A stretch of DNA of 64,000 nt from Favolaschia claudopus (GCA_037176885.1 JAWWNJ010000062.1:1-64000); one strand, 5' to 3'; positions 12,636-25,927 are shown, counted from the stretch's first letter. Notes: generated by a model not told the origin, from the letters alone. Translations and numbers: made by a program.

Positions 12636-15600
12636 TGGGAAGAAAGAAGGTTGGTAAAAATAAGTCAAGGGAGTGGTGAAGGGAAAAGAAAGACTGAGAA
12701 ACAGAACCTCGGCACCGTCGATGTCGTTTTATTGAGGATTGTGAAATTGCCAATTGCCAAATGCCATGTGGGATAGACGGAAGAATTGATGCCCAGTCCG
12801 TGATCTTCACGAAGCGAGCTCGGAATGATGCGTGAAAACTTCCTGCGACTTGCCTTGGACTTGCCTGCGACTCTTTGTAAATCTGAAAAGCTTGAACATT
12901 GACATTGTTGAATCCTTTCGGAAGTCAAAATCGACGGAATTGGAAACTCCAATGGATGTTCGGCGACTTGTTCTGAAGGATTGACTCGAGTCGATGGGCT
13001 TGAGAGGCTCAGGCGGCAGCAGGCGGCCAACTTGAAAAAAGAGCGAGCGTATTTCAAGCTTGACAACAGTTTCAACCAGCCGAATGTCACTGGCATGCAC
13101 TCTCACACTGGCAGATCCGTGAGCTTCCGTGGGCGCGTATAGGCCCTAGGGTACTTACTGCGCAGGTGCGTCCAATTTGTTTGAAAGTTTCCTCTGTCTC
13201 GGCGCTGATTACTTTGAGCTCAGGAAACCGACGCATACGGCCCTCCACCCCCTTGCTGTGGTGTATCGTTTCAAAGCAGTGCAGCGAATACTGTGACCTG
13301 CATGCAAGGGGAAGCCCCATTTGTGAAGTCACCGTTTGAAGTGTAAAAGTCGAATTTACCTGTCCTGCCGCATACAGGTCTCACCTACATAAGTACATGC
13401 AGACCGGACTCCAAGACAGTCGCTTGGATGCGCTCCACGAAAACGAGAAACTCTGGCGCTGACCTTCGAGTCTGATGACGTGTTTCTTTCGGATCAATCG
13501 GAATAAGGCTCATTAACCGTGCCTGTGGCTGGCTATGTCTCGGCTAGACATAGCCAGTGATCCTGTTTGATCCCGCTTCTTCCGGTTGATCCCTGCTGTC
13601 AATTTCGGCATTTGCCGTTCAACACGGTGAACTACATAGAACGCAATTCCCTGCCCAGTGCCCACGGAATATGACGGATTATTCCTCTATTAGTATCCAC
13701 TACACATACTTAAGCCCCTCAAACTTACCACCATTAGTATTACCCGAGAGAATGGAACTTGAGATTCACATAGCAGTTTGAATGTTCAACTCGGACTTGC
13801 CGATGTGTTAATCTTATGTGCAGAGTCACAGCTGAGACGGCCTCAATTGAGCCACAGAAACTTGCTACCTTTGTTCTGTGACCGTCTCTCAATATATTCT
13901 GTTGTTTTCAAACTTAATGTAGATCTTGTTCAACGGGCAAGAGTGCGACTGTTAAATTGTTTGCGATGTTCTATACACCGATTGAGTCCCAGACAGACTA
14001 TGTATCCTTGATATAGCTACCAGATGACGAGGCTCCAGATGAATATGGGCGGTCCGACTGCAATGTGGTCTCGTACAGTGTTTGGGTGGGAAATTGACAA
14101 ATCTGAATCATCGGGACTTCAGCGGGAGAGGAAATATGTAAAGAGTGACACAGCAGCCAAAGGCACATCATAATCCGCATCCTAGGATCCAAAGAAGGAG
14201 TCGAAACTCGACTTGAAATGAGTAGACACTTTCCTCGAGGCATTTGTTGGCAGAGTCAAATGGAAAAGCCGTGGTGTATGTCAAGCTCAGAGAGTTACAG
14301 ATATGTTCCTTATTATACAATACAGATTTCCGGCACAGTTAGAAGCCATCGAGGATGCGGAGAGCCAAAGAAACACGCAGATTCATGAGTAAATGGACTA
14401 AGAGTAACTGTGAGTGTTGCAAAGCGTCATTTGAAGCCCGTGGGTCGCTAGAGAATCTGGTGGGGAGATGGAAGACTGAGATATCCGGGAGGGATCTTGC
14501 GGCCTGAAAGTCGTGGTGACGAAAGGTAAAAACAGGCGGAGGGCAAAGGCTTTGCGAAACAAGCGCCCATTTAGCGCCAGACGCCGAGTTGCCGTGTTAC
14601 GAAAGCTTACGAATCTTGAATTCCATTCGCTGCGTCCTATGTCGTTTTGGGACGCAAACCCGAATAGACATAGTCTTGAATTCCTTGATGTTTACTCGAT
14701 ATGGCAAAAGAATCAAGATGAAATCAAGATGCCGAATTGTAAACTGCGCTCACTGCAGCAAAGTTGGAGCTCTGAAATTTGAGGACATTCATGCCGAGGT
14801 ATCTAACAATCTCTCCTCTTTCTCCCTCTTTTTTTCTCTTTTTCTGCAACTTGAAAACTTGATTAATTCTCCGTAACCACAGACATAGTACATAAGCCCG
14901 GAATAAGCGGGATGCTTCGGCGTTTGCAGTCGTGTCCGCTTTCCCAAGTTTCCGTTGGAAATGTTGCCTTCAGAACTTCCGGTAGGGGTCCCTGCACCTA
15001 CAGAGTAGCAACTGAAAGCGAAAGCGCTCGAAATGTGGTGCCAGAATTGTGTCAGGAAAGTACATATCGTCAAATGGTTCAATTGCAGTCAGTTCTCAAT
15101 TGAGTTCTTAGCATCTTCCTCGACGAGTACTCATGGTCAAAGAATCACAACATGTTTTTGGTTCGGCGAGCAGCAAGGTACCTAGTGTTCTATCAATTGC
15201 GCAAAATTCCAATGGATCAGGAATGTTAACCGCAAAAAACCGCAAAGCCGCCAAGTCAAATTCTTCTGAAAACAACTAATCTCCCTTGCACTACCACCAG
15301 CGTCAGACTTGCAGACCTCACCTACCCATTGATTGCCTACGATAGTCCTACGCGGAACATGGCACACAAAAACTTCCCGCCGCGAACTAAAATCGCCGAT
15401 TCGGAACTCAAAGTTTCATTTTTCCTCGCTTGGTTTGAATGATATTACTAACAGATTTTGAGCGAGGTACGAGCTAGAAACAATAAAGCGTCTGTCAAGA
15501 GAGACTAGAATGATACTCCCCTTACTTCTCTGCGGTATCTTAGCGAGCTATTTCTCTCTATACACAAGACGATGGAACGTCGTTGACAGCACCACACGCG

Positions 15601-16113
15601 AAGGCAGCAATCTTGTTCGAGCAGGTTCTGCTCATTGCGTCAAATTATGAGCCAAGTAGGTCCACAGGTCGGAGAAATTTAAAATTAACATGATTGTCAC
15701 AGCAGCACGGGATGTGTGACAGATCGCGTCTAGTCCATCAAGGATTTGCGCACAGCTTTGCCTTCCTTCGCCATCGGTCATCTGAGCCTGTAAGCTGCGG
15801 CGGCAAATCTTCTTGATCGCAGCCAATCGCAGCAGCATCTTTTTCTTCCCTTTTTCGAGTCTTTTTTGACGGAGTCTTTCTTGACCCTGTTATATCTCTT
15901 CAGTGTCAGCCCCTGATAACCACGCCAAGACCTCACCCCATCCATGGAGCGACTCTCCGCTATATAGGGAATTAATTGCGAAGTGAAACTCTGTCGACGT
16001 CTTAGGTCCTCAAGTTAGCGGCGCGCCGCAGTTAACAGCATCAAGATTCGTATCATTTTTTGTCTTGTATTTAGTACTTTCGCCCCCTCTAAGTTCCTTA
16101 TCTTCTCTCCCCA
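12636..16113. other. 3.5-kb stretch without a recognisable gene
   Basis: No open frame here has family motifs or a convincing splice structure, and frames stay short on both strands. It contains one perfect hairpin (13529-13556, listed separately). The last few hundred bases, CT-rich before the ATG at 16114, should be the promoter of the membrane-protein gene. A non-coding RNA or a fast-evolving small gene cannot be excluded. Confidence 0.45.
13529..13556. repeat. Perfect 12-bp hairpin
   Basis: CTGGCTATGTCT and AGACATAGCCAG are exact reverse complements separated by 5 nt. It lies in the middle of a 3.5-kb gene-poor stretch. There is no T-run after it and no gene end near it, so a terminator role is not supported. 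It may be a remnant of a palindromic repeat. Confidence 0.8.
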
Positions 16114-17412
16114 ATGGCGGCACATAAATTCACGGGCGAAGCAGGCGCAGCGCTCGCCTTTTTGATTGGGGTGAGCTCCTTTCAGTCTTTAAATGTCCTC
16201 CAGGCTCATCAACGGTAATTTCTTTTAGTATCTGGCCATATTTTCATGGATGCTCTTCGCGTTTTTGACGCACCGAATAAAATGGCGGTCGCGGTATTCG
16301 TTCTTATTCTTCCATGTCACCATCCGTGTCGCCTCGCAAGCGTGCGGTTTGGGCTTTGGTGTCTTGGGGTTCGATAACACCGATTTATTCCTCGGTGAGC
16401 ATCTTTGTTCCCTCCCATTCCACCGATGAACAGCTGAATCTTCGTCCGCAATAGCGTTCCTCATTCTCGGCGCAGAGGGATATTTCTCTCTAGTCCTCTG
16501 CTCCTTCCGCTTTGTCATTTCTTGGCACCAACACAACCTCGCCAGTGGAGAGTCCTGGCTTGAGCCCCGCGACAAACCCGGCTCTACCCACAACAAATGG
16601 CGCAAATTCTTCATCTTTCTATTCCTCGGCCCCTTCGCCTTCGTCATCTACCATGATAATCCCATGGTCTTCTTCCACTCTGCCCTTATCCTCGCGAACA
16701 CCGCCATTGTCGTCGGCGGGTCGTACCTTGCAGGTGCCGATTACTCTCAGCCCGACGACCCCGACACCAAGCGCCGGTTGTTAATTTCGAAGATCACGAG
16801 AACGGCGGGGCAGGGGGTGTTCCTTGCGGGCAACGCGCTGCTTATGATAATCATTCTTGTTACGATGAGGAATAATCGAAGGGATGGAGACTCGAGGAGG
16901 AAGAAGGGGACTGTGCATCCCACGCTTTGGTTGCTGTTTATCGCGTGGTTCCCGTTGATTGTACGTGGGATATTCGGAATTTTGCAGGCGTCTGTGTGGA
17001 GTGTGCGTATTGTTTCTCTGTATCGTTGATGAGCGTCAAACTAACTAATTGGTTTTTCGATTCCTTAGTTGTCTTACTACAATCGTGCGTCTTTCCGGGG
17101 CTGATATCAAAAACATTAATTGACTCTGTCTTCACAGCTGAAAATTACCGCGCAGAGGGATTCACGCCGCGTTTCACTGTTATCGAATATTTATTGGGAG
17201 TTTTGACGGAATGGCTTGCGTGCGTTGTGTTCCCGTTTTGGCAGTTCGAAGTTAACGTTGAACTCGTTTGAAACATCGTTAATAGATGCCTTATCCTCAA
17301 CATGACCTATCTCACGTCGCGGAATGATCCCAAGAAAAAGCCTGTTGCGGGGAGTGACGAGAAACTCAATGAGGTGGATGGGACAGCGCAGAGGGAGAGT
17401 TCGACGCCCTGA
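16114..17412 (+). CDS. Multi-pass membrane protein (fungal 7TM-like family)
   Basis: Six exons: 16114-16170, 16229-16394, 16455-17002, 17069-17084, 17138-17219 and 17286-17412, giving 331 residues. Exon 4 is a 16-nt microexon (LSYYN plus one base). The protein has about seven hydrophobic segments, beginning with GAALAFLIG-YLAIFSWMLFAFL, and including FFIFLFLGPFAFVIY, AGNALLMIIILV, HPTLWLLFIAWFPLIV and EYLLGVLTEWLAC, then a hydrophilic tail rich in Lys, Glu and Asp. Conserved-looking loop features are RVASQACGLGFG and AEGFTPRFTVIEY. It resembles uncharacterised fungal seven-helix proteins (RTA1-like or DUF7702-like). I cannot assign a ligand or transport function. The start follows a CT-rich leader typical of basidiomycete promoters. 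Confidence 0.85.
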
Positions 17413-17627
17413 CTTCGATGGCTTAGCGAGAGGATTGAGTTACGACTTGGAATGCCTAGACAATCATCATGAGTACCCTCAAGGAATGTGTACAATAAAT
17501 ACCTCATAATGTAATTCAAAATCTGGAATCAAGCGGCACAAGAGGTTCGATTCTAGGTGCATAGATCTCAGGGGAAATCGAGAAACAATTACAACATAGT
17601 ATGGAAAGAGCCTGGATCACCGGAGAA

Positions 17628-19890
17628 CTACCAGTCCGCATCTTCATCCACGAACGCGTCCCATGCATCGAGATCATTCGCAAAGTGCTGATTTGTTGAG
17701 AATGGGGAGAAGAGGTTGAGGCCGATGCCTTCTAGTTGTTGTGTGTTCTGCGAATCTGGTTCAACTTTTTCTGGCGATACACGAAAAGAATGGGAAACCA
17801 GTACGAAAATGCTTACATTGAGAAGGTGGACGACCGCGTAGTATTTCAGAAGTTCGAGATATCTGAACGTCATCTTGAGTGAATTGAAAAGACGAAATCG
17901 AAGTAGGCCATACTCCATTGGGGGAGAATCGACAAAACGCCCTCCGTCCTTCAATGAGGCGTCGTTTAGCCATGTTATATATTTGCGGATTAGGGCTGCA
18001 TGGGAGGAAGAGATCATTACAGCTACTGCACGGAAAAAAATAATCGGTCAATTGAACTCGGATCACTTACCTTCAGGGTACCACATATCACGGTAGTACG
18101 GGATCGTACTGCCATCGCCTTCTCCCTCTCCATCTTTGAACTTGTGATCATTCGTTGGTTCCGGTGAAGGAACGTCGGCGGTGCCTTTCCACACTTTGAC
18201 AAAGCTGTAGGATTGGTAGCGGCCAATGGTCCAGGGCCGGCCTGAATCACGAGTTCAAGATAATGTGCATGAATTTGTGAATACGATATAGGCGCGAGAA
18301 CTGACCGACGGTGTAAACGAGTGTTGGATCGGGGATGTAGTGGCCTGTCCAGGTTATATTTTCCGGCCGACGCGTTGTTCTGGGGAGCAATATTTAAAAG
18401 AGGGTTACGAGGAATCAGAGTTGGAGAACTCGGGTCTCACGAATTGGGGGGATACAAAGCGGAACTTCGGTACCCAGTGGCCAGTATAATCTAAAACAAT
18501 TTCTCAACAGCGCAAGAAGGATTGTGCGGAGGTTCACATACTTCGTCGATGCCCTGAAGGATACTGCCATTGATGAGCAGAATTTCTCCTGTACGGATGC
18601 CGTTCGTATGTGTTCGTAGGTTCTGAAAGGAAGCAATCTCCGGGACGAATTCTGTGATGTTGGGGAATCGCGAGAGACTGCGCTGTCTGGAACCTCTGTT
18701 GTTTGTCGGTGGCTGGAAAGTATATCGTATATTTTCGGCTATGTTGAACTGGATGGACAGAGAACTCACTCGGACGCTGGCGATGAGATGGTGTGTGAAA
18801 GGGCTGATGTCGCGCGCGATCTCGGAGGCGGAGACGGAGGCGCCGACGATGAGGACAGTCTTTTAAAATCGAACACCGATCAATCACTTCCCATGCATCG
18901 TAGTGGACCTGAACGACCTACCTTACCCGCATACCGCTCTGGATGTCGATAGCTTTGCGAATGATACATACAATAGGCATCATCAATTCTCGCCTTGCTC
19001 CAATCGACGATGCCTCGTATATCGGGAATATGGGGAGAGACGTATGGTCCTGAAGCGAGTACGACCGCATCGAAGGTTTCTGTCCACCATTCTTCTTGGA
19101 TGCGGTTTGATTCGGGAAGCCGGGTCAGACGGCGGAAGGTCAGGATCCAGAGATGTGATACTTCGTCTTTTTCGACTTTCGCTACGAGAGTGGAGTAGGA
19201 GGTGACTTGCGGTGAGGATGGATTTTTGGGGCAGTGGTCATTGGAGTTGAGGCAGTGGTGAGAGGCGTAGGAGCGGACGTGGCGTTGGATGGTGCGATGG
19301 GAGAGCACGTAAGGGGTGTCGGGGGTGTAAGGAACGTCTGGGAGTTCGGTGCTAATCTGGCATGAATGTTTGGGTTGGATCTATTTGGAGAACGGCTACA
19401 ATAAATATGCTCGCTCACTTTCGGAGAGTTGGTGAAGAGGTTGGACCAGACTGGTCGAGGTCGCCAATGTCGAGTCCATCTTTCTTCCAAAGTTAAGCCG
19501 TCGTCGCCTTCTTGATAATACTTTGTTGTTGGGAGGTGGAGAGGTATCTGAGCGGAATAATCGAGAGAGTCGTCGCTGGATTCAATTAGGTTGCTTCAGT
19601 TAGTAGAGCCAAGACACTCACGGATATGATTCCCTGGAAGGGGTCTCCTCGCTGTAAAACCAATTCCCACCTGGATGGGGGGCACGTTCAAACAAGCGAA
19701 CAGTAAAGTTGTGCTCGACGAGGTGTGCGGCCGCTTGGAGTCCCGCTGGTCCTGCACCGACGACAGCGACGCGGTTGATAGGGTGGTGGAAGATGGGTTT
19801 TTGAGTCTCGAAGACGCTTTGGAATTGGTCTTGAGTGAGAATGGAGACCCCCAGTAGAACGAGGGTCAACAAGATGGTGGACGAAGACAT
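17628..19890 (-). CDS. Flavin-containing monooxygenase
   Basis: Ten exons join in frame (19890-19622, 19575-19419, 19356-18922, 18859-18770, 18712-18542, 18490-18441, 18379-18306, 18241-18071, 18025-17817, 17747-17628), giving 581 residues. A hydrophobic N-terminus (SSTILLTLVLLGVSILT) suggests a membrane anchor or signal. The FAD-binding VAVVGAGPAGLQAAAHL (glycines about 45-50), the FMO-type segment YHSQSYRHPERYAGK, a second dinucleotide motif TVLIVGASVSASE (about 288) for NADPH, and the class signature ATGYRSS (about 378-384) appear in the family order. FMOs oxygenate soft nucleophiles with NADPH and O2; the substrate here is unknown. It is transcribed away from the Bbc1-type gene at 20283 across a 392-bp gap. 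All ten exons keep phase, so the gene looks intact. Confidence 0.93.
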
Positions 19891-20282
19891 GGAGATAAGA
19901 CTTGTTATGTTTAGAGTCCTATTTGATAGGGAGGAGATGACGCGATTTTGATACATTTTATTGTCAGCCTGAGAGATCGAAGCTTCAAAAAGGGAGTTTT
20001 TGGACGCGCTGAGCGATTGCCTAGAGGATACAGTGAAGGCGAATGGTCTGCGAGTCTGATACAGTAGATAGTGAATTTGAACGCCTCGAATCTTGAACAA
20101 GTGAAGCTCGATTTGGAGAGAAATAGGTGCACGGCGACGCAGACCAGGAGTCCAGCATCTGTAGCCTTGGTTCATATAAGTTATCTTACCAGTGCTTGGT
20201 TGAACTTGAGGTTGAACAAAGTTGACACAAGGCTAAGTAAATGAGGTAACGTGGGAAAGCCGAACGTGTGTCCCAGACGACG
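19891..20282. promoter_or_regulatory. Divergent promoter region
   Basis: The 392 bp separate the start codons of the monooxygenase (minus) and the Bbc1-type gene (plus). No other gene fits, so both promoters must lie here or overlap. No specific factor site is claimed. Confidence 0.5.
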
Positions 20283-23200
20283 ATGAGCGACTCGCCGCCG
20301 CCGCCAAAACCCAAGCCCGGATCGCTGCGCGACCGTATAGCAGCGTTCGAGAAGCCAAGTGCTAACTCAGATAACCCGCGCGCACCTCCCCCGCTTCGCC
20401 CCAAGCCCGCAGGCACAGTCTCATGGAAACCAAAGCCCGCCAGTCCCCCAGCAGACACCCCGTCTTTCTCGGCCGGGGCAGAGAGCGAGGGAGGACCGGT
20501 CAAGGGCGGTGTAGCTGGTGGAATGAGCGCGAGCGATGCGAAAGAGAGTATCGGGCGTGGAGGTAGCCTCAAGGACCGTATGGCTGCGCTGCAGGGTCGG
20601 GGAGCGTTCGGTGCGCCAGCGGCGCCGGCTGCACCGGCTGTGGGTACTGGGAGGAAGTGGGTGCCCCCGCCGAAGCCGCCCGTGGAGGAAGAGGCTGTTG
20701 TTGAGATTCCGGAAAGAAAGACGACGGACGATGGTGAGGAAGACAAGATGACTCATGAAGCTGTGGCCAAGCCGGAGGGTGAGATTGAAGACAAGGAAAA
20801 GACTGAAGGAGGTGAGGGTGAGGCCGCGGAACAGGATCCTGAAGAGGAGGAACGCCAGCGGCGTGCGGCTATTGCTGCGCGGATGGCGCGTTTAGGCGGT
20901 GCGCGCGTCGGGATGGCGCCTCCAGTCTTTGGGCCGAAGCCGACAATGCCGAAGAAACGCGCCAGCGAAGATTCACAGTCAGTCAAGAGTCCGCATTCTG
21001 AGGGAACCGCAGGTAGGTTGATGGGTTTGCGCATCTCTGGATTCATCGCCAACATATCGCATAGCGTCACCCCCAACGTCGCCTCCAATTCCTGCTGCAG
21101 TTCCTCCTAGCATTGTTGAGTTAGCCTCGCCTGCAACATCACCCCCGCCGCCCGCAGCCGAACGTAAGCCTATTTATTTTCCATACAATCATCATGTGTG
21201 GAATACCGATACCGTGTTTGCAGCCGAATCTACGCAGAGCACTGGTACTCCCGCCATCGAGAAACGCGAAGACGATGCCGGTAAGTATCTGCCGTTTCTC
21301 GACACATAACGATATTTCGTTCCTCTCTTCTGTTTATTTTCTGCACGATGCACTTGCTAATTACATTCAACTTAGCCCCCGCTTCCGTCGAAGAATCCCC
21401 CGCCCCCGCCACATCGACCTCAGAGGAAGAGAACCCCGACGTCCCCACCTCCCCGCCGTCAGCAACAACACCTGCCCTATCGCCTCCCATACCCGCCCTC
21501 TCTCCCTCCCTAGGCCACCACACACCGAAATCGATGCCTGTTCCTGCAGCACCGCGGCGCGCGGCGCCGCCGAGGAAGAAGCGGGGGGTGTCGCCTATGC
21601 CGCCTGCCCGCGACGAGGAGGGTGTTGCGTCTCCGGAAGCGCAGCCTAAGGCAGAGGTTAAGGACGAGATCAAGGAGGTAAAGGAAGGCGAGGCATCTGT
21701 TGCCGCGGAGACTGAGAAGGAAAAGGAGGAAGTCAAGGAGGAGGGAGCGATTGTGGATGATGTCGCTGAGGAAGAGGAACGGAATGAGAAGGAGGAGGAG
21801 GAGATAAGTGCGCCGCCTGCTAAAGAGGAGGAAGAAGCAAAACGGTCCGAACTCCCGCCTGCGCCTGCGATGGCAGAACAGCCCACTGCCTCCACGGAGA
21901 CTGACGAGGTGTTCGTTACGCCTGCTGAAGGGCGGGAGTCCTGGATTGGGGATGATGCTCCCCCTTCTTCGGATGTTGGCGGGGCGGGGCTTGCAGATGC
22001 AGAGCCAGAGGATTGGGGGACGATTCCGATTGAGGTTGAGGGTGTTCGTGCGCGGGTGAAGGAGGTGGAGATTTTGCCTGAGGAGGGTGGGGAGAACGAG
22101 ATGGGGGATGAAGGGAAAGAGCTGAGAGGGACAGAGGAAGAGGAAGAGGTTGGAACTGGCCAAGCGGTTGGACTGCATCCGACCTTGGCTCCTGCTGCGA
22201 CTGAGGCTATCTCGACCACCGCACCGGAGGCAGAGGAAAAACAGGAACAAGCAGTCGAACCTGTTGCTGCCGTGCAAGAGACGCGTGAGCCTGCAGAGGC
22301 ACTGCCGGCACGGCAAGAGTCCGCCCCCGAAGAACGAGACGAAGAAGTTGAGGAAGAGGCCGCACGCAGAGCCCGCGTCGCCGAACGTATGGCGAAGATG
22401 GGCGGGATGAATCCGTTTGGCGCGCCGCGTCCTATGCATACGCCGCCGTCACGGAAATCTACCGCTCCGCCTGAGGAGGTGTCGTCGCCGGATTTGCCCG
22501 AATCTGAACCTCAGGAACGCGAGGAGGGCGAGGAGGCTGCTGCCGCCCCGGAACTGACTGAAGAAGAGGAAGAGGAGGCGCGGAAGCGCCGCGTGAGGGA
22601 GAAGATGGCGAAGATGGGTGGGTTTAATCCGTTTGCGGCGGCAGCAGGGCAGCCGGTGCCGGTGAGGAAGGATAGTGCGGTTTCTGCGAGGAGTGTTGGG
22701 TCGGGGAGGAAAGAGAGTGGTGATGATGGTGATTCTTGATTTTTCTTCTTTCCTGCTTTCTTTCTTTTTGTCTGCGTTATGAACAAACCGTGCGTTCTAA
22801 AAATCGCAGGCTTTGCATGATTCTATGGTCTTGCTTTCAAACTTGACTTTCTCTCATGTTGCACCAATGGAATTGGTTGTTGATGCCATCTGTTTTAGAT
22901 GCTCGCGCCGGAATTCCGGAGGTCGGTGGACGAGGCGCGATCACGTTGACTGAGGAACCTCAAAGCGCGGTGGAGCAAGATGATGAAGAAGATGAAGCCG
23001 CACATACAGCTGAAGAGGAATCCCCGCGTGCGGTGCCTCCGCCGGTGTTGCGGGCATTGCAGCCCACGTACGATGAACCCGACGAGGAGGAGGAATCGCC
23101 GCCGGCTCCCCCGCCTCGTGTCGAGCATCGTCGGTCTATTCCCGCGCCGCCGCCCCAGCATGCGCCGGTGGCTGTTCCTTCGCGTTCGGAGCCGACCGCA

Positions 23201-25927
23201 GAGGGAGACGAGGAGGAAGTGTCCCCTACTCCTCCGCCTCGAACTGAGCATCGAAGGTCTATTCCACCGCCTCGTGCGGTGCCTGCCCCTTTAGCGCCTC
23301 CTGCTGAATATGACGAAGAGGAGGAAGAGCAACAGGAAGAGGAGGAGGCTCCGCCGCCGCCTCCTGCACGACCTCCCTCAGACCACCGTCGGTCAATACC
23401 GCCTCCCCCGCGTTCGGTGCCAGTCCCGCCTCCTCCGCCTCCTGCCACATATGAGGCTGAGCAAGAGGAGGAACAAGAAGAAGAAGAGGAGGAAGAGGCG
23501 CCGCCGCCTCCGCCTCCACGGCCGCCTTCAGACCATCGTCGTTCGATTCCGCCTCCCCCACGTTCCGTGCCGGCGCTGAGGTCTGACGAGGAGGAGACGG
23601 ACAGTGCATACGAGTTGGACCCGTCCTCCCCGCCGTTGCCAACTAACCGGCGCAGTCAACCGATGATGCGTGTTCCTCCGCCGCCGCCGCAGTTAGAGCC
23701 AGAATACGAGGCCGACGAGGAAGAAGATACGCTGGAACAGCAATCGGAGGAAGAACCTGTGCAGGTCCCACCTCCGTTGCCCGCGGGCAGACACGTCCAT
23801 GGCGCGTCGCTGCCTGTGAGGTCTCCACCGCCGCCGAGACTGGAAGATGAGTACGAGCAGCTCGAGACGCCGGAACCCGAGGCTTTCGAACATATCGCAG
23901 CGCCTGTTCCCGTTCCTGCGCCTGGGGCACGACGTGTGATACCGCCTGTTCCCGGGCAAGAGGCAGGATCCGAGCGCGCGAAACCTTTCCGTCCGACCTC
24001 GATTGTGACTGGCGGACAAGCACAGGCTCGAGCCAGTCCCTTGTCGGGGTCGTCGGGGATGCTTTCCCCTGACTCGGCGGCGTTTGAGAAGAGAAGACAA
24101 CAGGAGATTTTGGAAGAGGATGAAGGGGGTCCGTGTGTTCATTTTTTGAGCTGATTAAAATGTCTGACGAGGGAATATACAGATCCAATCGACCCAGCGT
24201 TCCATAGCCCAAGTCGAAGGGGATCGACGATTGATATGGAAGCCGCTGCTGCCTTACGCGAAGAGCAGGCACAAGCAGCTCCCGCTGAACCAGTCGAGGA
24301 CCCGGAGGCGGAGAGGAGGCGCACGATCGCGGAGCGTATGGCGAAACTTGGGGGCATTAGATTTGGTGCTCCTCCACCAATCCCGCGTCCACGCCAGCGT
24401 GCCTCTGAGGACGATCAAGGTACCCCAGCATCCGCAACGCAAGAAGAGGAACAGCCTCCGCAGAATGAAGAGGAAGAGGAGCGTGCTCGCAAGGAACGTA
24501 TTGCGGCCAAGCTTGCGGGAATGGGCGGCATTCGTATGGGGATGATGCCGTTTGGAGCGGGTGGCCCTGCGCAACGGGCGCCGCCTGTGAGGGGTGAAGC
24601 TGCGTCTCCGCCTCCGCCGCCACCACCAATGCGCGTTGCACCACCTCCCGCGCGAGCGCCTCCGCCTCCGCAGGAGGTTGATTCTGAGCATGAGAGTTTG
24701 ACGACGAATTCTGAGGACGGCGTAAGAGTGGAGGCGGAGGAGAGCGAGATTGAGGAAATACGGCATGAGGATGCTGAGGAAGAAGTTCCTCCTCCTGTAC
24801 CTTCAAGGGCTGGCGGTCATCGTACTTCCATGGCGTCACCTATCGTACCATCATCGCCGCCCATCCCAAGTTCTCGCCCGCCTGTTCCCTCTGCCATGCC
24901 GCCGAATCGTAGAGCCAGTAGCCAGATGGCCTCTACGCCGACTTCAAGGAAGGCGTCTGCTGAGGCTCCGCCTGTTCCAAGTGCCAATCCTCGCAGGACA
25001 TCCACTATGAATAAGCCCCCAGCGCAAGAGTTTGTGATGGTGGACTCTGACGAACCTCCGCCGCCACCTCCAGCTCGTCCTTCGTCCAGGCCGCCGCCGC
25101 GAGGCGTCCCGCCTCCTCCTCAGGATGTCGCACCCTCAGATTCTATCGACAGTATGTCCTCGTCACAGTGGGAATTACCCTCGCTTTCTACTGGCTCCAT
25201 TGATTTCGGCGGCGGTATCGATACAACGTTCGATGTCGAAGCCACAACCTCTCCGCCTCCGCCTCCAAAACCCGCTCACCCGGAATCGAGTCAGCGGCCG
25301 CCAGCTCCGAAAGCCACAGAGGTCCATTATTCGTCTGACGATCTCGTGGCGATATGGGGACGCGTCGGTGTGCACCTTTGCGAAGCGGCGACGCAGCTCT
25401 ACGAGAAGTCTAAAAAGTCGTTGATTGGAGATGGTACTTACTCGGGCTTCGTCAACGCTGCGCTCCATGAGGTGCCAAATGCGGCTCGTAGCACGCCGCC
25501 GACATGGGGTTACCTGATATACTCCCAGTCTGGCGGATCGGTGCAGAAGAGACTGAGCGATATCATGCCTGGCGATGTCGTCGCCCTGTTTGATGCAAAG
25601 CTCAAGGGACACAAAGGTCTCTCGACCTACAGTCAGACTGTTGGTGCTGGGGAACCGCTCGTCGGTATCGTGAGCGAATTTGAGCCCAAGAAGAGCAAGA
25701 TCAGGGTCTTCCAGGCGAACCAGCATGTTGGTCAACAGGTCCGTGTTGTCATTGCTCTCTTACCGGTAACCGTCTTCACTGTATCTCATATCATTGCAGA
25801 CGGTTGAGGCTGCGAGTTACCGTCTCGAAGATCTGAAGAGTGGAATTGTAAAGGTATGGGATCCCGCGGAGAACCTACACAATACGCTCATTGTTGTCTA
25901 CAGGTTTATCGTGTTTTGGAAGCTTGA
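20283..25927 (+). CDS. Bbc1/Mti1-type actin-patch protein
   Basis: Eight exons (20283-21012, 21065-21163, 21224-21280, 21376-22728, 22899-24128, 24183-25738, 25800-25853, 25904-25927) encode 1700 residues. It begins MSDSPPPPKPKPGSLRDRIA. Five copies of an [ER]xxMA+xGG motif occur at about residues 199, 632, 702, 1205 and 1264, embedded in charged Glu-rich stretches. Residues about 747-1156 are acidic and polyproline repeats. The last 160 residues (HYSSDDLVAIWGRVG, PTWGYLIYSQSG, MPGDVVALFDAKLKGHKG, VGIVSEFEPKKSKIRV, YRLEDLKSGIVKVYRVLEA) match the C-terminal domain of fungal Bbc1/Mti1. Those proteins act at endocytic actin patches, restraining Arp2/3 activation through type I myosin and Las17/WASP. 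The N-terminal SH3 domain of yeast Bbc1 is not seen. Confidence 0.88.
23121..23580 (+). repeat. Tandem acidic/polyproline coding repeats
   Basis: Inside the Bbc1-type gene, a unit of roughly 35-45 codons recurs: an acidic run (Glu/Asp), then PPPPRPPS, then a nearly invariant [ED]HRRSIPPPPRSVP block. The [ED]HRRSIP block appears four times, and the last two units are nearly identical. The proline tracts are plausible SH3 or profilin ligands. Such repeats are prone to copy-number change. Confidence 0.85.

Noticed and set aside
21230..22439. Long minus-strand open frames over the Bbc1-type gene
   Set aside because: They mirror the Glu/Pro-rich plus-strand coding repeats; the plus strand has the recognisable C-terminal domain and consistent splice phases.
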